This document shows positions 7,244-17,042 of a stretch of 64,000 bases of DNA, one piece after another. The first letter of the stretch is position 1; each line of letters opens with the position of its first letter. The DNA is from Sphingobium boeckii. Lineage in GTDB: Bacteria > Pseudomonadota > Alphaproteobacteria > Sphingomonadales > Sphingomonadaceae. The stretch covers positions 622,001 through 686,000 of the forward strand of contig NZ_JACIJC010000001.1 in the NCBI RefSeq assembly GCF_014199215.1, read 5' to 3'. The notes below the pieces were generated by a model. The model saw only the letters and a list, made by a program, of their open reading frames with translations. It did no database searches and was not told where the DNA came from. Made by a program: the position numbers and the translations under genes.

Positions 7244-8521
7244 TCACATTTTTTCGCGGGCAATTTCGCGCCAGCCAATATCGCGGCGGCAGAAGCCGGT
7301 GGGGAAATCGAGCGTATCGACCGCACGATAGGCCGCGGCCTGCGCTTCGGTGACGCTGGTGCCGCTGGCCGTGACGTTCAGCACGCGGCCACCGTTTGCA
7401 ACAAGCGCGCCGTCGTTCAGTGCGGTGCCGGCGTGGAAGATCCGCGCGCCGGTGGCTTCGGCTTGCGCTACGCCGCCGATCGCGCCGCCTTTTTGCGGCA
7501 CCGCTGGATAACCGTTCGCGGCCATCACCACGGTCAGCGCATAGCCCGGCCGGAGCTTTGCCGCGGCGCGCCCGGCGAGTTTGCCCTCAGCCGTCGCGCG
7601 CAGCAGTTCGAGCAGATCATCCTCAAGCCGCATCATCAGCACCTGGCATTCGGGATCGCCGAAGCGGGCATTATATTCGATCAGCTTCGGCCCTTGATCG
7701 GTCAGCATCAGCCCGGCAAAGAGCACGCCCGAATAGGGAATGCCTTCCGCCGCCAAGGTTGCGACCGTGGGGCGGATGATCTGGTCCATCACCTCGGCTT
7801 CGAGCGCGGCAGTCAGCACGGGGGCGGGGCTGTAGGCACCCATCCCGCCGGTGTTCGGCCCGACATCGCCTTCGCCGACGCGCTTGTGATCCTGCGCCGA
7901 ACCGAAGGGAATGACGTTCACGCCATCGGACAGCGCGAAGAAGCTCGCTTCCTCGCCGGTCATGAATTCCTCGATCACCACTTCAGCGCCTGCCGCGCCG
8001 AAGCCGCCGCCGAACATGTCGGCGATGGCCTCTTCGGCTTCTGCGCGGGTTTCGGCGATGATCACGCCCTTGCCCGCCGCCAGGCCATCGGCCTTGATCA
8101 CCACGGGCAGCCCGAAGCCGGGCAGCGCGGCGAGCGCATCGGCGGCGCTGGCGGTGCGGACATAGCCTGCCGTGGGGATATTGGCGCGTGCGCACAGATC
8201 CTTGGTGAAGCCCTTGGAGCCTTCGAGTTGAGCCGGAGCCTTGTCCGGACCGAACACGGCAATCCCGCGCGCGCGCAGACTGTCGCCCAGTCCGTCCACC
8301 AATGGTGCCTCGGGGCCGATCACCACCAGCGCGATCTCCTTGTCCGCGCAGAAAGCCGCGACCGCATCGTGATCCGTCACGTCCAGCGCCACCAGTTCGG
8401 CATGGTCTGCAATTCCCGGATTGCCGGGCGCTGCGAACAGGCTATCTAGCAGCGGCGATTGCGCCAGCTTCCAGGCAAGCGCATGTTCGCGGCCACCCGA
8501 GCCAAGCAGCAGGACATTCAT
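7244..8521 (-). CDS. purD: Phosphoribosylamine--glycine ligase
   Basis: Second step of de novo purine synthesis: phosphoribosylamine + glycine + ATP gives GAR. Protein of 425 residues (family norm) starting [20 protein letters not shown], with APGNPGI near residue 36 and the ATP-grasp core ([33 protein letters not shown]). Cytoplasmic. Its ATG (8521-8519) is interleaved with the ATG of divergent xseA in a single CATG, so there is no intergenic DNA between the two starts. A longer frame to 8644 lies inside xseA and is discarded. Confidence 0.97.
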   Translation of the reverse strand: MNVLLLGSGGREHALAWKLAQSPLLDSLFAAPGNPGIADHAELVALDVTDHDAVAAFCADKEIALVVIGPEAPLVDGLGDSLRARGIAVFGPDKAPAQLEGSKGFTKDLCARANIPTAGYVRTASAADALAALPGFGLPVVIKADGLAAGKGVIIAETRAEAEEAIADMFGGGFGAAGAEVVIEEFMTGEEASFFALSDGVNVIPFGSAQDHKRVGEGDVGPNTGGMGAYSPAPVLTAALEAEVMDQIIRPTVATLAAEGIPYSGVLFAGLMLTDQGPKLIEYNARFGDPECQVLMMRLEDDLLELLRATAEGKLAGRAAAKLRPGYALTVVMAANGYPAVPQKGGAIGGVAQAEATGARIFHAGTALNDGALVANGGRVLNVTASGTSVTEAQAAAYRAVDTLDFPTGFCRRDIGWREIAREKM

Positions 8522-9896
8522 GAACGACTTCCCCGATCCCGATTTCGATCCGCGGCTGTTAGCCGAGGACGTGCCGGGGGACAACGCGCCCGCACTCTCC
8601 GTCTCCGAATTATCCGGCGCGCTGAAGCGGATGGTGGAGGGCAATTTCTCCCATGTCCGTCTGCGTGGAGAGATTTCGGGCTATAAGCGCGCCGCTTCGG
8701 GTCACGCCTATCTGGCGCTGAAGGATGACAAGGCGGTGATCGATGCGATCATCTGGAAGGGGCAGGCGTCGCAAATCCCCTTCGTGCCCGAAGACGGGAT
8801 CGAGGTGATCGCCACCGGGCGGCTGACCACTTATCCCGGCCGCTCCAAATATCAGATCGTGATCGAACGGCTGGAGCTGGCAGGCGCGGGCGCGCTGATG
8901 ATGCTGCTCGAAAAGCTGAAGGCGAAGCTGGGCGCAGAAGGATTGTTCGATCCCGCACGCAAAATGCCCTTGCCTTATCTGCCGCAGGTGATCGGCGTGG
9001 TGACATCGCCCACGGGCGCGGTGATCCGCGATATCCTGCATCGGCTGGCCGATCGCTGCCCGACGCGGGTGATCGTGTGGCCCGTGATCGTGCAGGGGCA
9101 GGGGTCTGACGCGCAGATCGCGGCGGCAGTCAACGGGTTCAGCGCGATGGCGGCTGGCGGTCCGGTGCCGCGTCCCGATCTCGTCATCGTCGCGCGGGGC
9201 GGCGGGTCGATCGAGGATCTCTGGTCGTTCAACGAAGAGGTGGTGGTGCGCGCCGTCGCCGATTGCACGATCCCGGTCATTTCTGCAGTCGGGCATGAGA
9301 CGGATACCACGCTCTGCGATTATGCCGCCGATGTCCGTGCGCCGACGCCGACCGCAGCGGCAGAGATCGCGGTGCCGGTCCGTGCGGACCTGATCGCGCA
9401 TCTGGGCGAGCAGGGGCTGCGGATGGCGCGGTGCGCGCATCGCTATCGGGAGCGGGGCGCTGAACAGTTGAAGGCGCTCGCGCGGCATCTGCCAAAGCCC
9501 GCGCAATTGCTCGATCCGCAGCGCCAGCGCACCGACGATCTGGGCGAACGGCTCCGCCGCGGCCTGGGTCACAGGCTGTCCGAAGCGCGCGGCGAATTGG
9601 CAGGCGCGAGTGGCGCCTTGCGGCCGGGCTTACTGTCAAACCGGCTGGTGCGGGATCGCGAGCGGGTGGAGCGTCTGTGGCGCGTCGCGGCCTCGCTCAA
9701 TCCCAGCAATGTGCTCAAGCGCGGCTATGCGATGGTCGAAAAGCGCGGCGGCGGCGTGATCACCAGCGCGGCGCAAGCACGCGCCGCAATCGCCCTGACG
9801 CTCCGTTTCGAAGATGGTGCGGTGGACGCGCGCCTTGAGCGCAGCAGCGGCAAGCCCTATACTGACGTCAAAGGCGATCAACCGACGCTGCTTTGA
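8520..9896 (+). CDS. xseA: Exodeoxyribonuclease VII large subunit
   Basis: Catalytic subunit of exonuclease VII, degrading single-stranded DNA. Protein of 458 residues started at ATG 8520 ([17 protein letters not shown]). It has an N-terminal OB-fold ([19 protein letters not shown]), the central nuclease region ([55 protein letters not shown]) and the C-terminal helical arm with the [13 protein letters not shown] segment. xseB is not in the window. The gene is followed by a TTGA overlap with the DUF2093 gene, giving an xseA-DUF2093-M23 transcription unit. Confidence 0.96.
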   Translation: MNDFPDPDFDPRLLAEDVPGDNAPALSVSELSGALKRMVEGNFSHVRLRGEISGYKRAASGHAYLALKDDKAVIDAIIWKGQASQIPFVPEDGIEVIATGRLTTYPGRSKYQIVIERLELAGAGALMMLLEKLKAKLGAEGLFDPARKMPLPYLPQVIGVVTSPTGAVIRDILHRLADRCPTRVIVWPVIVQGQGSDAQIAAAVNGFSAMAAGGPVPRPDLVIVARGGGSIEDLWSFNEEVVVRAVADCTIPVISAVGHETDTTLCDYAADVRAPTPTAAAEIAVPVRADLIAHLGEQGLRMARCAHRYRERGAEQLKALARHLPKPAQLLDPQRQRTDDLGERLRRGLGHRLSEARGELAGASGALRPGLLSNRLVRDRERVERLWRVAASLNPSNVLKRGYAMVEKRGGGVITSAAQARAAIALTLRFEDGAVDARLERSSGKPYTDVKGDQPTLL

Positions 9897-10111
9897 AGAA
9901 GATTGAAACCATGTTGATGTCGCACGCGGGCCGTCCCGCCAAACTCCATTATATGGCCAATGGCTTCCGGATGCTCTCGTCCGGCGATCATGTGGTGTGC
10001 GTGGTGTCTGGTGAACGGATACCCCTCGAGCAGTTGCGTTACTGGAGCGTGGAAAAGCAGGAGCCCTATGCGAGCGCGGAGATTTCGACGCGCGCCGCAC
10101 TCGGCGCATGA
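9893..10111 (+). CDS. DUF2093 domain-containing protein
   Basis: Small soluble protein of 72 residues of the alphaproteobacterial DUF2093 family. Recognisable segments are RPAKLHYMANGFR, SGDHVVCVVSGERIPL and LRYWSVEKQEPYASAEI. The function is unknown. The TTG at 9893 overlaps the xseA stop (TTGA). ATG 9911 (MLMSHAGRP) is an alternative start that keeps the whole conserved part. Its stop overlaps the start of the M23 gene (ATGA), so three genes are tightly linked. Confidence 0.85.
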   Translation: MKKIETMLMSHAGRPAKLHYMANGFRMLSSGDHVVCVVSGERIPLEQLRYWSVEKQEPYASAEISTRAALGA

Positions 10112-11001
10112 GATCTGCCATCATCGTGGCGCTGGGCGGCGTGGCGCTGGCAAGTTGCGTTCCGCCCGAAACGCCGCCGCCCGTGATCGCGCCGACCCCG
10201 CCGCCCACGATCCTGCGCGATGTCGGCCCGCCCAAGCGGCTGCATTTCACCTTTGAGGGCGGGCTCACCCGCGGCGGCGTGGTCATCGGATCGGCACCGA
10301 GCGATACCGCGCGGCTGACGCTGGACGGCCGTCCGGTGGAGATCGCGGCGGACGGGCGTTTCGTGATCGCATTCGGCCGCGATGGCGCGCCGACCGCGCG
10401 TGTGGTCGCTACGCTCGAAGACGGTCGCGCCGTCACCGAAACGCTGACGATCACGCCGCGCACCTGGATTCTCGAAAATCTCCGCTCGCTGCCCAAGACG
10501 CCGCTGCCCAGCGCCGCCTTCGAGACATTGCGCGAACCCGAACTCGCCGCGATGTCCGCCACGCGCAGCATGAAAACGACCAGTGACGGCTGGCGTCAGC
10601 GTTTCCAATGGCCAGTCACGGGCCGCATTTCCGGATGGTTCGGATCGCAGCGCATCTATCGCGGCGAAAAGGGCAATTTCCACAATGGCGTGGATGTGGC
10701 CGTGCCCACCGGCACCCCGCTTGCCGCTCCGGCGGATGGCGTCATCCTGCTCGCGACGGACCGCCCCTATACGATTGAGGGCAATATGGTGATGATCGCG
10801 CATGGCATGGGGCTGGTCAGCACCTTCCTCCACCTCTCCCGCATCCAGGTGAAGACCGGCGATGCAGTCCGCCGCGGCCAAATCCTCGGCGCGACGGGAG
10901 CCACAGGCCGCGCCACCGGCCCGCACATGCACTGGGGGATGCGCTGGAATGACGAGCGCATCGATCCGGAACTGCTGGCGGGGCCGATGGCGGGGCGTTA
11001 G
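10108..11001 (+). CDS. M23-family metallopeptidase, lipoprotein
   Basis: Protein of 297 residues. A lipoprotein signal ends with the lipobox LASC at residues 13-16, followed by a Pro-rich linker, so it is probably anchored in the envelope and acts in the periplasm. The LytM/M23 domain is C-terminal: the first Zn-ligand motif is HNGVDVAVPTG (HxxxD) near residue 192, and the second HxH is in GPHMHWGMRW near residue 273. Both ligands are intact, so it may be an active peptidoglycan endopeptidase rather than an EnvC/NlpD-type activator. The gene ends tail to tail with the hypothetical gene on the other strand. Confidence 0.9.
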   Translation: MRSAIIVALGGVALASCVPPETPPPVIAPTPPPTILRDVGPPKRLHFTFEGGLTRGGVVIGSAPSDTARLTLDGRPVEIAADGRFVIAFGRDGAPTARVVATLEDGRAVTETLTITPRTWILENLRSLPKTPLPSAAFETLREPELAAMSATRSMKTTSDGWRQRFQWPVTGRISGWFGSQRIYRGEKGNFHNGVDVAVPTGTPLAAPADGVILLATDRPYTIEGNMVMIAHGMGLVSTFLHLSRIQVKTGDAVRRGQILGATGATGRATGPHMHWGMRWNDERIDPELLAGPMAGR

Positions 11002-11528
11002 TTTACCCGCATCGCGCGGATGGCCTTGCCATTGGCAATCTTCATGAAATAGCCGCCAAGCGCGCCTGCCTTGATTGTGACCGCCTGGCCCGCCCGCGGG
11101 GGAAAAGGCATGGCCTCCGTGGTTTGCCAGGTGGCGCCCTCGGGGGTGCGGATGGCCCATTTATCGTGGCCCGCACCCTGCACCTGAGTGATGGTTGTTT
11201 CGATCTGCGAAAATTCGGGTTCGTCATCGCCATCCTTGCCGCTGAAAAACGGCAGTTTGGGCAGGCTGAAGCCAAATAGCGACCGCTTGGTATTCTTGAT
11301 GTCTTCGCGGTCGAGCACGACGAGATCTTTGGATTCCGTAGCGTCCGATATCTTGGCGCTGGTCTGGTCGAAACAAATCAGCCTTTGCCCGGCGTCTGAA
11401 ATCGTGCGGCAGGAAACCAGATCGGAAAGCAATTGCGGAGGCTTCGACTGATCCTTGGCCGCGACCGGAATGCCATGCAAAAGAAGAGTGATAGTCATTA
11501 TCAATAATGGCCGCGGGGTGAGTGTCAC
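10998..11528 (-). CDS. Secreted hypothetical protein
   Basis: Not a family I can name. With GTG 11528 as start (AGAGGA nine bases upstream) it has 176 residues and a signal peptide ending HGIPVAA. A TTG three codons earlier is the other option. The mature N-terminus shows spaced cysteines (VSCRTISDAGQRLICFDQ) reminiscent of periplasmic proteins with a short C-x(n)-C disulfide. A central Pro/Phe segment is SLPKLPFFSGKDGDDEPEF, and the C-terminus looks like a small beta domain. Its stop overlaps the M23 gene convergently by 4 bp. Confidence 0.7.
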   Translation of the reverse strand: MTLTPRPLLIMTITLLLHGIPVAAKDQSKPPQLLSDLVSCRTISDAGQRLICFDQTSAKISDATESKDLVVLDREDIKNTKRSLFGFSLPKLPFFSGKDGDDEPEFSQIETTITQVQGAGHDKWAIRTPEGATWQTTEAMPFPPRAGQAVTIKAGALGGYFMKIANGKAIRAMRVN

Positions 11529-11674
11529 TTCAAACAATCCTCTTCAGCGATTCGTGTGCCCCGGACGCTAATGCAAGTGACTGAAAAACGGGAACTGCTT
11601 TTACTGCAGGAATGGGTAGCTCGGAAATCACTGTGGCAGATTTACTACAGGATGGCTGAAATAAAGTGTCTGTA

Positions 11675-11727
11675 TGTTGCAGCGCATTGCGTAGGCGCAA
11701 CATGAAACTCTAAGCAATGCAACATGA
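11675..11727 (+). promoter_or_regulatory. Repeated GCAACA half-sites upstream of TonB receptor
   Basis: TGTTGC at 11675-11680 is followed by its complement GCAACA at 11697-11702. The longer word GCAACATGA occurs at 11697-11705 and again at 11719-11727, exactly 22 bp apart (two helical turns). The site lies 80-130 bp before the receptor start, in an otherwise gene-free 277-bp region. It is a possible operator. The binding protein is unknown. Confidence 0.4.
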
Positions 11728-11805
11728 CGGGCCGAGCCCGCTACGTGAAAACCGCTTTCACGAAAATTCAACCGGGCCATGCGCCGGTTTACAAGGGGAC
11801 GAATA

Positions 11806-14800
11806 ATGAGAAATCAATTCAAACTTAGGTTGCTGGCATCCAGTCTCCTAATCGGAGCCGCCTCGCTTGCAGCGCCCGCTTTCGCGCAGGTTGCTGACGA
11901 TCAGGCACCCGAAGACGCAGGCCAGGAAATCGTCGTCACCGGCAGCCTGATCAGCAATCCCAACCTCGTCGCTTCGAGCCCTGTCTCGGTGATCGGTTCG
12001 GACGAAATCAACCTTCGTCAGAGCAATAACGCGGAAGAAATTCTGCGCGATCTGCCGGGCGCAGTGCCCAGCATCGGCTCGGCTGTGAACAACGGCAATA
12101 ACGGTGCATCTTTTGCCGATCTTCGCGGCCTAGGCAACTTCCGCAACGTCGTTCTGCTTGATGGCAGCCGCATCGCCCCTTCGAGCACGGTTGGCCGCGT
12201 CGATCTCAACAACATTCCGCTCTCGTTGATCGAGCGCGTCGATACGCTGACGGGCGGTGCTGCCACTACTTACGGCGCGGATGCTGTTTCGGGCGTGATC
12301 AACTTCATCACCCGACAGGACTTTTCCGGTATTGAGGCTGCAGTCTCTAACCAGATCACCGAAGAGGGTGATGGTGCCTATTTTCGCGCTGATCTCACAA
12401 TCGGTGCCAATTTTGACGATGGCCGCGGTAACGCGGTGCTGTCCGTCGGCTATCAGCAGTCTGATCCTGTGTATCAGGGCGCACGCAAAATTTCGCAGAA
12501 TAACTACACGTCGACATCGGGCGCTCGCGGCGGCTCAGGTACCACGGTCCCGGGTCGCTTCACCTTGCCGGGCGCGTATAATTCAATCGTACCTGAAACA
12601 GGGGCGCTGCGTCCCTATGTTGGCGCGCGCGACGGCTTCAACTTCAATCCGTACAACGTCTTTCAGACGCCATTTGAGCGGTTCAATATCTATGGCGCTG
12701 GCCGCTATGAAGTGTCTGACAATATAGAAGTCTATGCGCGTGGGATGTTCTCCAAAAACTCGGTAAACACGATCATTGCGCCTTCAGGCGTCTTTGGTCA
12801 GTTGTTGACCATTCCAGTGAGCAATCCATATCTGCCTGTGGCTGCACGCAATCAGTTCTGCGCCAATAACGATTTCGATTTCAATACGCCGGGCATCCAG
12901 ACGCTCACGCAAGCGCAGTGTGACTTGGCTGCGACAGCTACTAGCGCAACTGACCCAAATTTCCGGGCTTTTACCACTACAGTAGGTCGTCGCACGACCG
13001 AAGTTGGGCCGCGTCTCTCCGAGTTTGTGACGCAGCATTTCGATTATCGCGCGGGTGCGAAGATTGGCGTTACAGATTCAATTTCACTTGATCTTTCGGG
13101 TGCCTATGGTGAATCGGAAAATCGTCAGACGCAATCTAACTATGTGCTGATCTCACGCCTTCGCACCGCGGTTTACACCACTAGCACGACCACCTGTAAT
13201 CTGGGTGCTTCACCGACGGTTCCCAATCCCAACCCTGCGCTTCCGCCTCTTGCTAACTCGGGCGCAGGAACCAATGCGGGCACAGGCTGCGTCCCCGTCA
13301 ACATCTTTGGGGCCGATGGCTCTATTCTGCCAAATCAGGTGCCTTATCTGACGGCAGCGGCTGGTACGTCTCAGGAAACCACGCTTGCACAGGCTCGTGC
13401 TTTGCTGAGCGGTGATTTCGGTTTCACCATTCCGTCGGCGAGCGAGCCGATCGGCTTCGCCCTTGGTGCCGAATATCGCAAATATACGGCGCGCCAGACG
13501 GCCGACAGCCTTTCGCAAACCGCTGGTGAACTCGGCGGTGCAGGTGGTGCGGTGCCTAATTTCTCGGGCGGCTATGACGTGCGTGAATTCTATGGCGAAG
13601 TCATCGCACCGATCATTTCCGATAAGCCGTTTTTCCAGAGCCTCACGCTCGAAGCCGGCATCCGCTATTCGGATTACAAGGTTAAGGCGGCCGGAAGCCC
13701 AAGTTACAACACGACCACCTACAAGGCTGGTGGCAGTTGGGAACCGGTTGATGGTTTCAAGGTTCGCGGTAACTATCAGCGTGCAGTTCGCGCACCCAAC
13801 ATTGCGGAGTTGTTCTCGCCATCCAACACCGGCTTGACCAACTTGGCGGTTGACCCATGCCGCGGCACAAATGCAGCAACCATTGTGGGGAACGCAGCAT
13901 ACAACCCGAATTTGGTCGCTGTGTGTCTTGCTCAAGGTGCTCCTGCATCGACCATCGGCGCGATAACCAATCCGACCGCAGCTCAGGCTAACGCCACCAC
14001 TGCCGGCGGTACCTACCTGCGTCCCGAAACTTCGGACAGCTACACCATTGGCGTAGTGTTTCAGCCTGACTTCGTGCCAGGGCTGTCTGTCACAGTCGAT
14101 TATTACAACATCAAGATCAAGAAGGCGATCTCGCAACCGACGCCTGGTGATCTGGTAACCGGCTGTTTTGGAGACAATGCCGGAACCTTGGCTAACGTAA
14201 ATAATCCAATTTGTGCACTTTTCGGGCGTAATCCTGTAACCGGTGGTCTTGATGGGGATCCAGCATCTACTGTGGGTTTGATTTTCCCATCATCGAATGC
14301 CGGTCGGATCTTGACCGACGGTATCGATCTGGGCGTCAACTATCGTCGCGACCTCGGCTTCGCCAAGCTGAGCCTGAGCTTCAACGGTAACTGGACACAT
14401 CGTTCGGAATTCCAGTCGCTAGTCTCCGGAGCGCTTATCCCGCCGGGCTATCCCGGTGCTGGCGGTCCGCTGCCCGTCACCGATCCGCGTGAATGCACCG
14501 GCCTCTATAGCCCGAACTGCGGTTCGCCTGGTTCGGCAGGTCCGTCGTCCGCGGCAGGGTCGCTCCAGCCGGAGTTCACTTGGAACCAGCGCACCACGCT
14601 GACCTTCGGTGACATTGATGTGTCGCTACTGTGGCGTCATCTGAGCAGCATGAAGGCTGAGGATGGTGTCGTGGCCTTCGCTGGCACAATTGGCGCAGGC
14701 GTATTGGCAGGTAAGGAAGTCGATTTTGGAAGGATCAAAGCCTATGATTACTTTGATCTGGCAACTCGAGCAGGTATCTCGGAAAATCTGGACCTTACGT

Positions 14801-14946
14801 TCACGGTGACCAATCTGTTCAACAAGGCACCCCCTATCGTCGGTGGCACAATTGGTTCGACCTCGTTCAACAGCGGCAACACCTATCCGTCGACATACGA
14901 CGCGCTGGGCCGTCGCTTCGCAGTGGGTGCACGTCTCAAGTTCTGA
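11806..14946 (+). CDS. TonB-dependent outer-membrane receptor (1046 aa)
   Basis: Large TonB-dependent transporter. Start ATG 11806 follows AGGGGACG. The signal peptide ends SLAAPAFAQ. The plug starts after the TonB-box-like EIVVTGS and contains DLRGLGNFRNVVLLDGSR and GGAATTYGADAVSGVINF. A 22-strand-type barrel ends in RRFAVGARLKF with terminal Phe. Predicted surface loops hold five Cys pairs (for example CANNDFDFNTP...CDL and CTGLYSPNCG), probably disulfides. Third codon positions are less GC-rich than in neighbours. The gene has its own promoter region and a strong terminator. Just downstream are sulfotransferase and hydroxylase genes that may act on its ligand. The ligand is unknown. Confidence 0.95.
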   Translation: MRNQFKLRLLASSLLIGAASLAAPAFAQVADDQAPEDAGQEIVVTGSLISNPNLVASSPVSVIGSDEINLRQSNNAEEILRDLPGAVPSIGSAVNNGNNGASFADLRGLGNFRNVVLLDGSRIAPSSTVGRVDLNNIPLSLIERVDTLTGGAATTYGADAVSGVINFITRQDFSGIEAAVSNQITEEGDGAYFRADLTIGANFDDGRGNAVLSVGYQQSDPVYQGARKISQNNYTSTSGARGGSGTTVPGRFTLPGAYNSIVPETGALRPYVGARDGFNFNPYNVFQTPFERFNIYGAGRYEVSDNIEVYARGMFSKNSVNTIIAPSGVFGQLLTIPVSNPYLPVAARNQFCANNDFDFNTPGIQTLTQAQCDLAATATSATDPNFRAFTTTVGRRTTEVGPRLSEFVTQHFDYRAGAKIGVTDSISLDLSGAYGESENRQTQSNYVLISRLRTAVYTTSTTTCNLGASPTVPNPNPALPPLANSGAGTNAGTGCVPVNIFGADGSILPNQVPYLTAAAGTSQETTLAQARALLSGDFGFTIPSASEPIGFALGAEYRKYTARQTADSLSQTAGELGGAGGAVPNFSGGYDVREFYGEVIAPIISDKPFFQSLTLEAGIRYSDYKVKAAGSPSYNTTTYKAGGSWEPVDGFKVRGNYQRAVRAPNIAELFSPSNTGLTNLAVDPCRGTNAATIVGNAAYNPNLVAVCLAQGAPASTIGAITNPTAAQANATTAGGTYLRPETSDSYTIGVVFQPDFVPGLSVTVDYYNIKIKKAISQPTPGDLVTGCFGDNAGTLANVNNPICALFGRNPVTGGLDGDPASTVGLIFPSSNAGRILTDGIDLGVNYRRDLGFAKLSLSFNGNWTHRSEFQSLVSGALIPPGYPGAGGPLPVTDPRECTGLYSPNCGSPGSAGPSSAAGSLQPEFTWNQRTTLTFGDIDVSLLWRHLSSMKAEDGVVAFAGTIGAGVLAGKEVDFGRIKAYDYFDLATRAGISENLDLTFTVTNLFNKAPPIVGGTIGSTSFNSGNTYPSTYDALGRRFAVGARLKF

Positions 14947-14968
14947 GGCTGGTCATTCGCAAAAATTC

Positions 14969-15001
14969 GGGGGCGAGCCGCAAGGCTCGCCCCCTTTTTT
15001 T
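14969..15001 (+). terminator. Rho-independent terminator after TonB receptor
   Basis: An 11-bp GC-rich perfect stem (14969-14979 with 14984-14994) closed by a GCAA tetraloop and followed by seven T residues. It separates the receptor from the convergent TPR-sulfotransferase gene. Confidence 0.95.
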
Positions 15002-15056
15002 CAGGATAAAATCGGCGAGACATGCGCCCGGCCTTCGTGACCGAAACGATCGAGAT

Positions 15057-16703
15057 TTACGTGTCCGACCCGAACCGCGCGACCCACGGAGCCAGGATTC
15101 CCTGTACCGGCTTCAGCGCACTGGCATAACGCCGCCATTGCCCGCCGCCATTATACAATCCCTTGCGCACCTGCGTCTCGCTGGCAGTGCGCACGCCACG
15201 CGCCTTTGCCGTGCGGTCAAAGTTCAGGAACGAATCGGTCCATTCAAGCCCGACGAAAGCGGCCAGCGCGCGAACGGTCGGTTCGAATTCAGTGACAAGC
15301 TGGCTGTAGCGAACGTCGTGATAGGCGAGCGGCAAATTTTCCATGCAGCGATCGATCAACGTCAGAAGCGCGTCATAATGGCGTGCGGTCTCGATCAGAT
15401 CGCTGAACGCCCAGGCCGCGGCACCGGGAGTGAAATTGATGCGGAAGCAACTCAGAATCACGTCGCGGGGGTCCCTGCGCATGATCACGATCCGGGCGTC
15501 GGGAAACAGGCGTGCGATGATCGGCAGCTTGATCCCGTTGAACGGGTTCATATCCACCAGAACCTTGCCGTCAACCGCCCCGCCGAGTTGCGTTACACGG
15601 TCCCAATAGGCCGCGCGCAATCGGTCGACCAGGACGGGATCGAGCGCATCGAGATCTGGCATCGTGCCGTCATTCGATAGCAGCGCCGCATCAACATCGA
15701 CGAATGTATCGCGCTCCTCGAGCGCCACGACATTCGGCGCACCGGCGAGCACGTTCTCGATCAGGGTGGTGCCGGATCGGGGATAACCCAGCAAAAATAC
15801 ATGCATCGCGGCGGCCTCCGGAATCGGTGGGCGGGCTATCAGGGCTGGCAATGCACCTATGCTTTCGACTTGCTCGGTAATTCTTTCGATAAACGACCGG
15901 TGCGAAGGACGGTCCTCCGTCGGCGCGAGCATGGCCCGGTTCGCATTGCGAAAGCTGCGTTGCGCGTTTTCATAGCTCGCGAATGCTTCCTCGGTGCGAT
16001 TTTGCCGGTCGAGTGCATCGCCCATCAAGGTGAGCGCCCGCGTCCGGTCTTCGGACAATTGGGTGTTCAGCAAAGGCTCGAGCAGCGCCGCCGCAGAGAC
16101 GCCATCCTTCCGTTCGATCGCCAATATGGCCAGAGCGCATGTCGCGGCCGGCTCATGCGGATCCAGCGCAAGCGCGCGTTTCGCATGTGTCTGGCTAGTC
16201 TCGGCATCTCCGCGCCGCGCCGCGGAATCGGCGAGTTTCCCCCATGCCGGCGCCAGATTGGCGTCGATCGCCAGCGCGCGCTCATAGCTCGATACCGCCT
16301 CATGCTCCAGGCGCAGCGCATCGAGCACATAGCCGCGCTCCAGCCAGGCGGCCGCATGGCGCGGTTCTGCCGCAACGACGCGATCGAGCACGGCCAGGGC
16401 TTCCTCCTGAAAGCCCTGCTTCCGCATCACCGCGCCGATCGATCCGAGGATCAGCACGTCTCCGGGCGAGAGCAACAACGCCCGCTGCAGCAGTGCATGA
16501 GCGCCGGCAAAATCCCCGGCTTCCTCTTTCTGCCAGGCGACAAGATTGAGTATCAGCGGATCAGATTGGCCAGCGGCGAGAATGGACGTGGCGATCTGCG
16601 CCGCGAGCCCGATATCCCCGCCGGCCAACGCCTGCTCAAGACGTGTCCTCTGGAGATTGGCGCCACCTTTCGAGTGGCGCGGATTGCCGACTTTTCTTGA
16701 CAT
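15057..16703 (-). CDS. TPR-containing sulfotransferase family protein
   Basis: Protein of 548 residues, cytoplasmic. The N-terminal half (about 15-240) is tetratricopeptide repeats with the usual A..L...P spacing (for example SYERALAIDANLAPAWGKLA). The C-terminal half is a PAPS-dependent sulfotransferase: the 5'-phosphosulfate loop YPRSGTTLIENVLAG near residue 305, and the 3'-phosphate strand RIVIMRRDPRDVILSCFR near 405. It would transfer sulfate from PAPS to an unknown acceptor, with the TPRs likely to hold a protein or peptide partner. It lies tail to tail with the TonB receptor and head to head with the small secreted protein gene. Confidence 0.9.
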   Translation of the reverse strand: MSRKVGNPRHSKGGANLQRTRLEQALAGGDIGLAAQIATSILAAGQSDPLILNLVAWQKEEAGDFAGAHALLQRALLLSPGDVLILGSIGAVMRKQGFQEEALAVLDRVVAAEPRHAAAWLERGYVLDALRLEHEAVSSYERALAIDANLAPAWGKLADSAARRGDAETSQTHAKRALALDPHEPAATCALAILAIERKDGVSAAALLEPLLNTQLSEDRTRALTLMGDALDRQNRTEEAFASYENAQRSFRNANRAMLAPTEDRPSHRSFIERITEQVESIGALPALIARPPIPEAAAMHVFLLGYPRSGTTLIENVLAGAPNVVALEERDTFVDVDAALLSNDGTMPDLDALDPVLVDRLRAAYWDRVTQLGGAVDGKVLVDMNPFNGIKLPIIARLFPDARIVIMRRDPRDVILSCFRINFTPGAAAWAFSDLIETARHYDALLTLIDRCMENLPLAYHDVRYSQLVTEFEPTVRALAAFVGLEWTDSFLNFDRTAKARGVRTASETQVRKGLYNGGGQWRRYASALKPVQGILAPWVARFGSDT

Positions 16704-16725
16704 GATTGTGAGACGATCCTTATCA
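16697..16725 (+). promoter_or_regulatory. Candidate sigma-70 promoter for the small secreted protein
   Basis: TTGACA (16697-16702), a 17-bp spacer and TTATCA (16720-16725) lie 38-50 bp upstream of an AGGAGG ribosome-binding site. The -35 element overlaps the start codon of the divergent TPR-sulfotransferase. The -10 match is only moderate. Confidence 0.35.
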
Positions 16726-16775
16726 TCACTTCAGCACAACACTATACTTTCTTTCATTCTTCAGGAGGCTTCGTC

Positions 16776-17042
16776 GTGCTTGGATTATTGGCACTGGCGC
16801 TTCTCGCCGCATCGCCCTCGACTGATCCTGCCGCGCCCGAATCTGCGGCTGAAAAGGCGTCGGACGCGCAAGACAAGGTGATTTGCAAGCGCTTCCTGGA
16901 AACCGGATCGCTGGTAAAAGGGTATCGAAGCTGCAAGACCAAGCGCGAATGGGAGCGGGAGCGCGAGAATCTTCGCGCGCGCGGACCGGGCAGTAATTCT
17001 TGTCGTGACGCCGCCAATGGCGGAGCAGGGTGTTCTCCTTAA
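16776..17042 (+). CDS. Small secreted Cys-containing hypothetical protein
   Basis: Protein of 88 residues. The start GTG 16776 is fixed by a consensus AGGAGG seven bases upstream. The N-terminus MLGLLALALLAASPS is a short signal peptide. The mature part is charged and has four cysteines (VICKRF, RSCKTKREWERER, NSCRDA, AGCSP). It resembles small periplasmic proteins of unknown function common in sphingomonads. Its stop shares TTAA with the stop of the convergent sulfotransferase-like gene. It lies inside the sulfotransferase/hydroxylase island and is the only small exported protein there. I infer no function. Confidence 0.7.
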   Translation: MLGLLALALLAASPSTDPAAPESAAEKASDAQDKVICKRFLETGSLVKGYRSCKTKREWERERENLRARGPGSNSCRDAANGGAGCSP

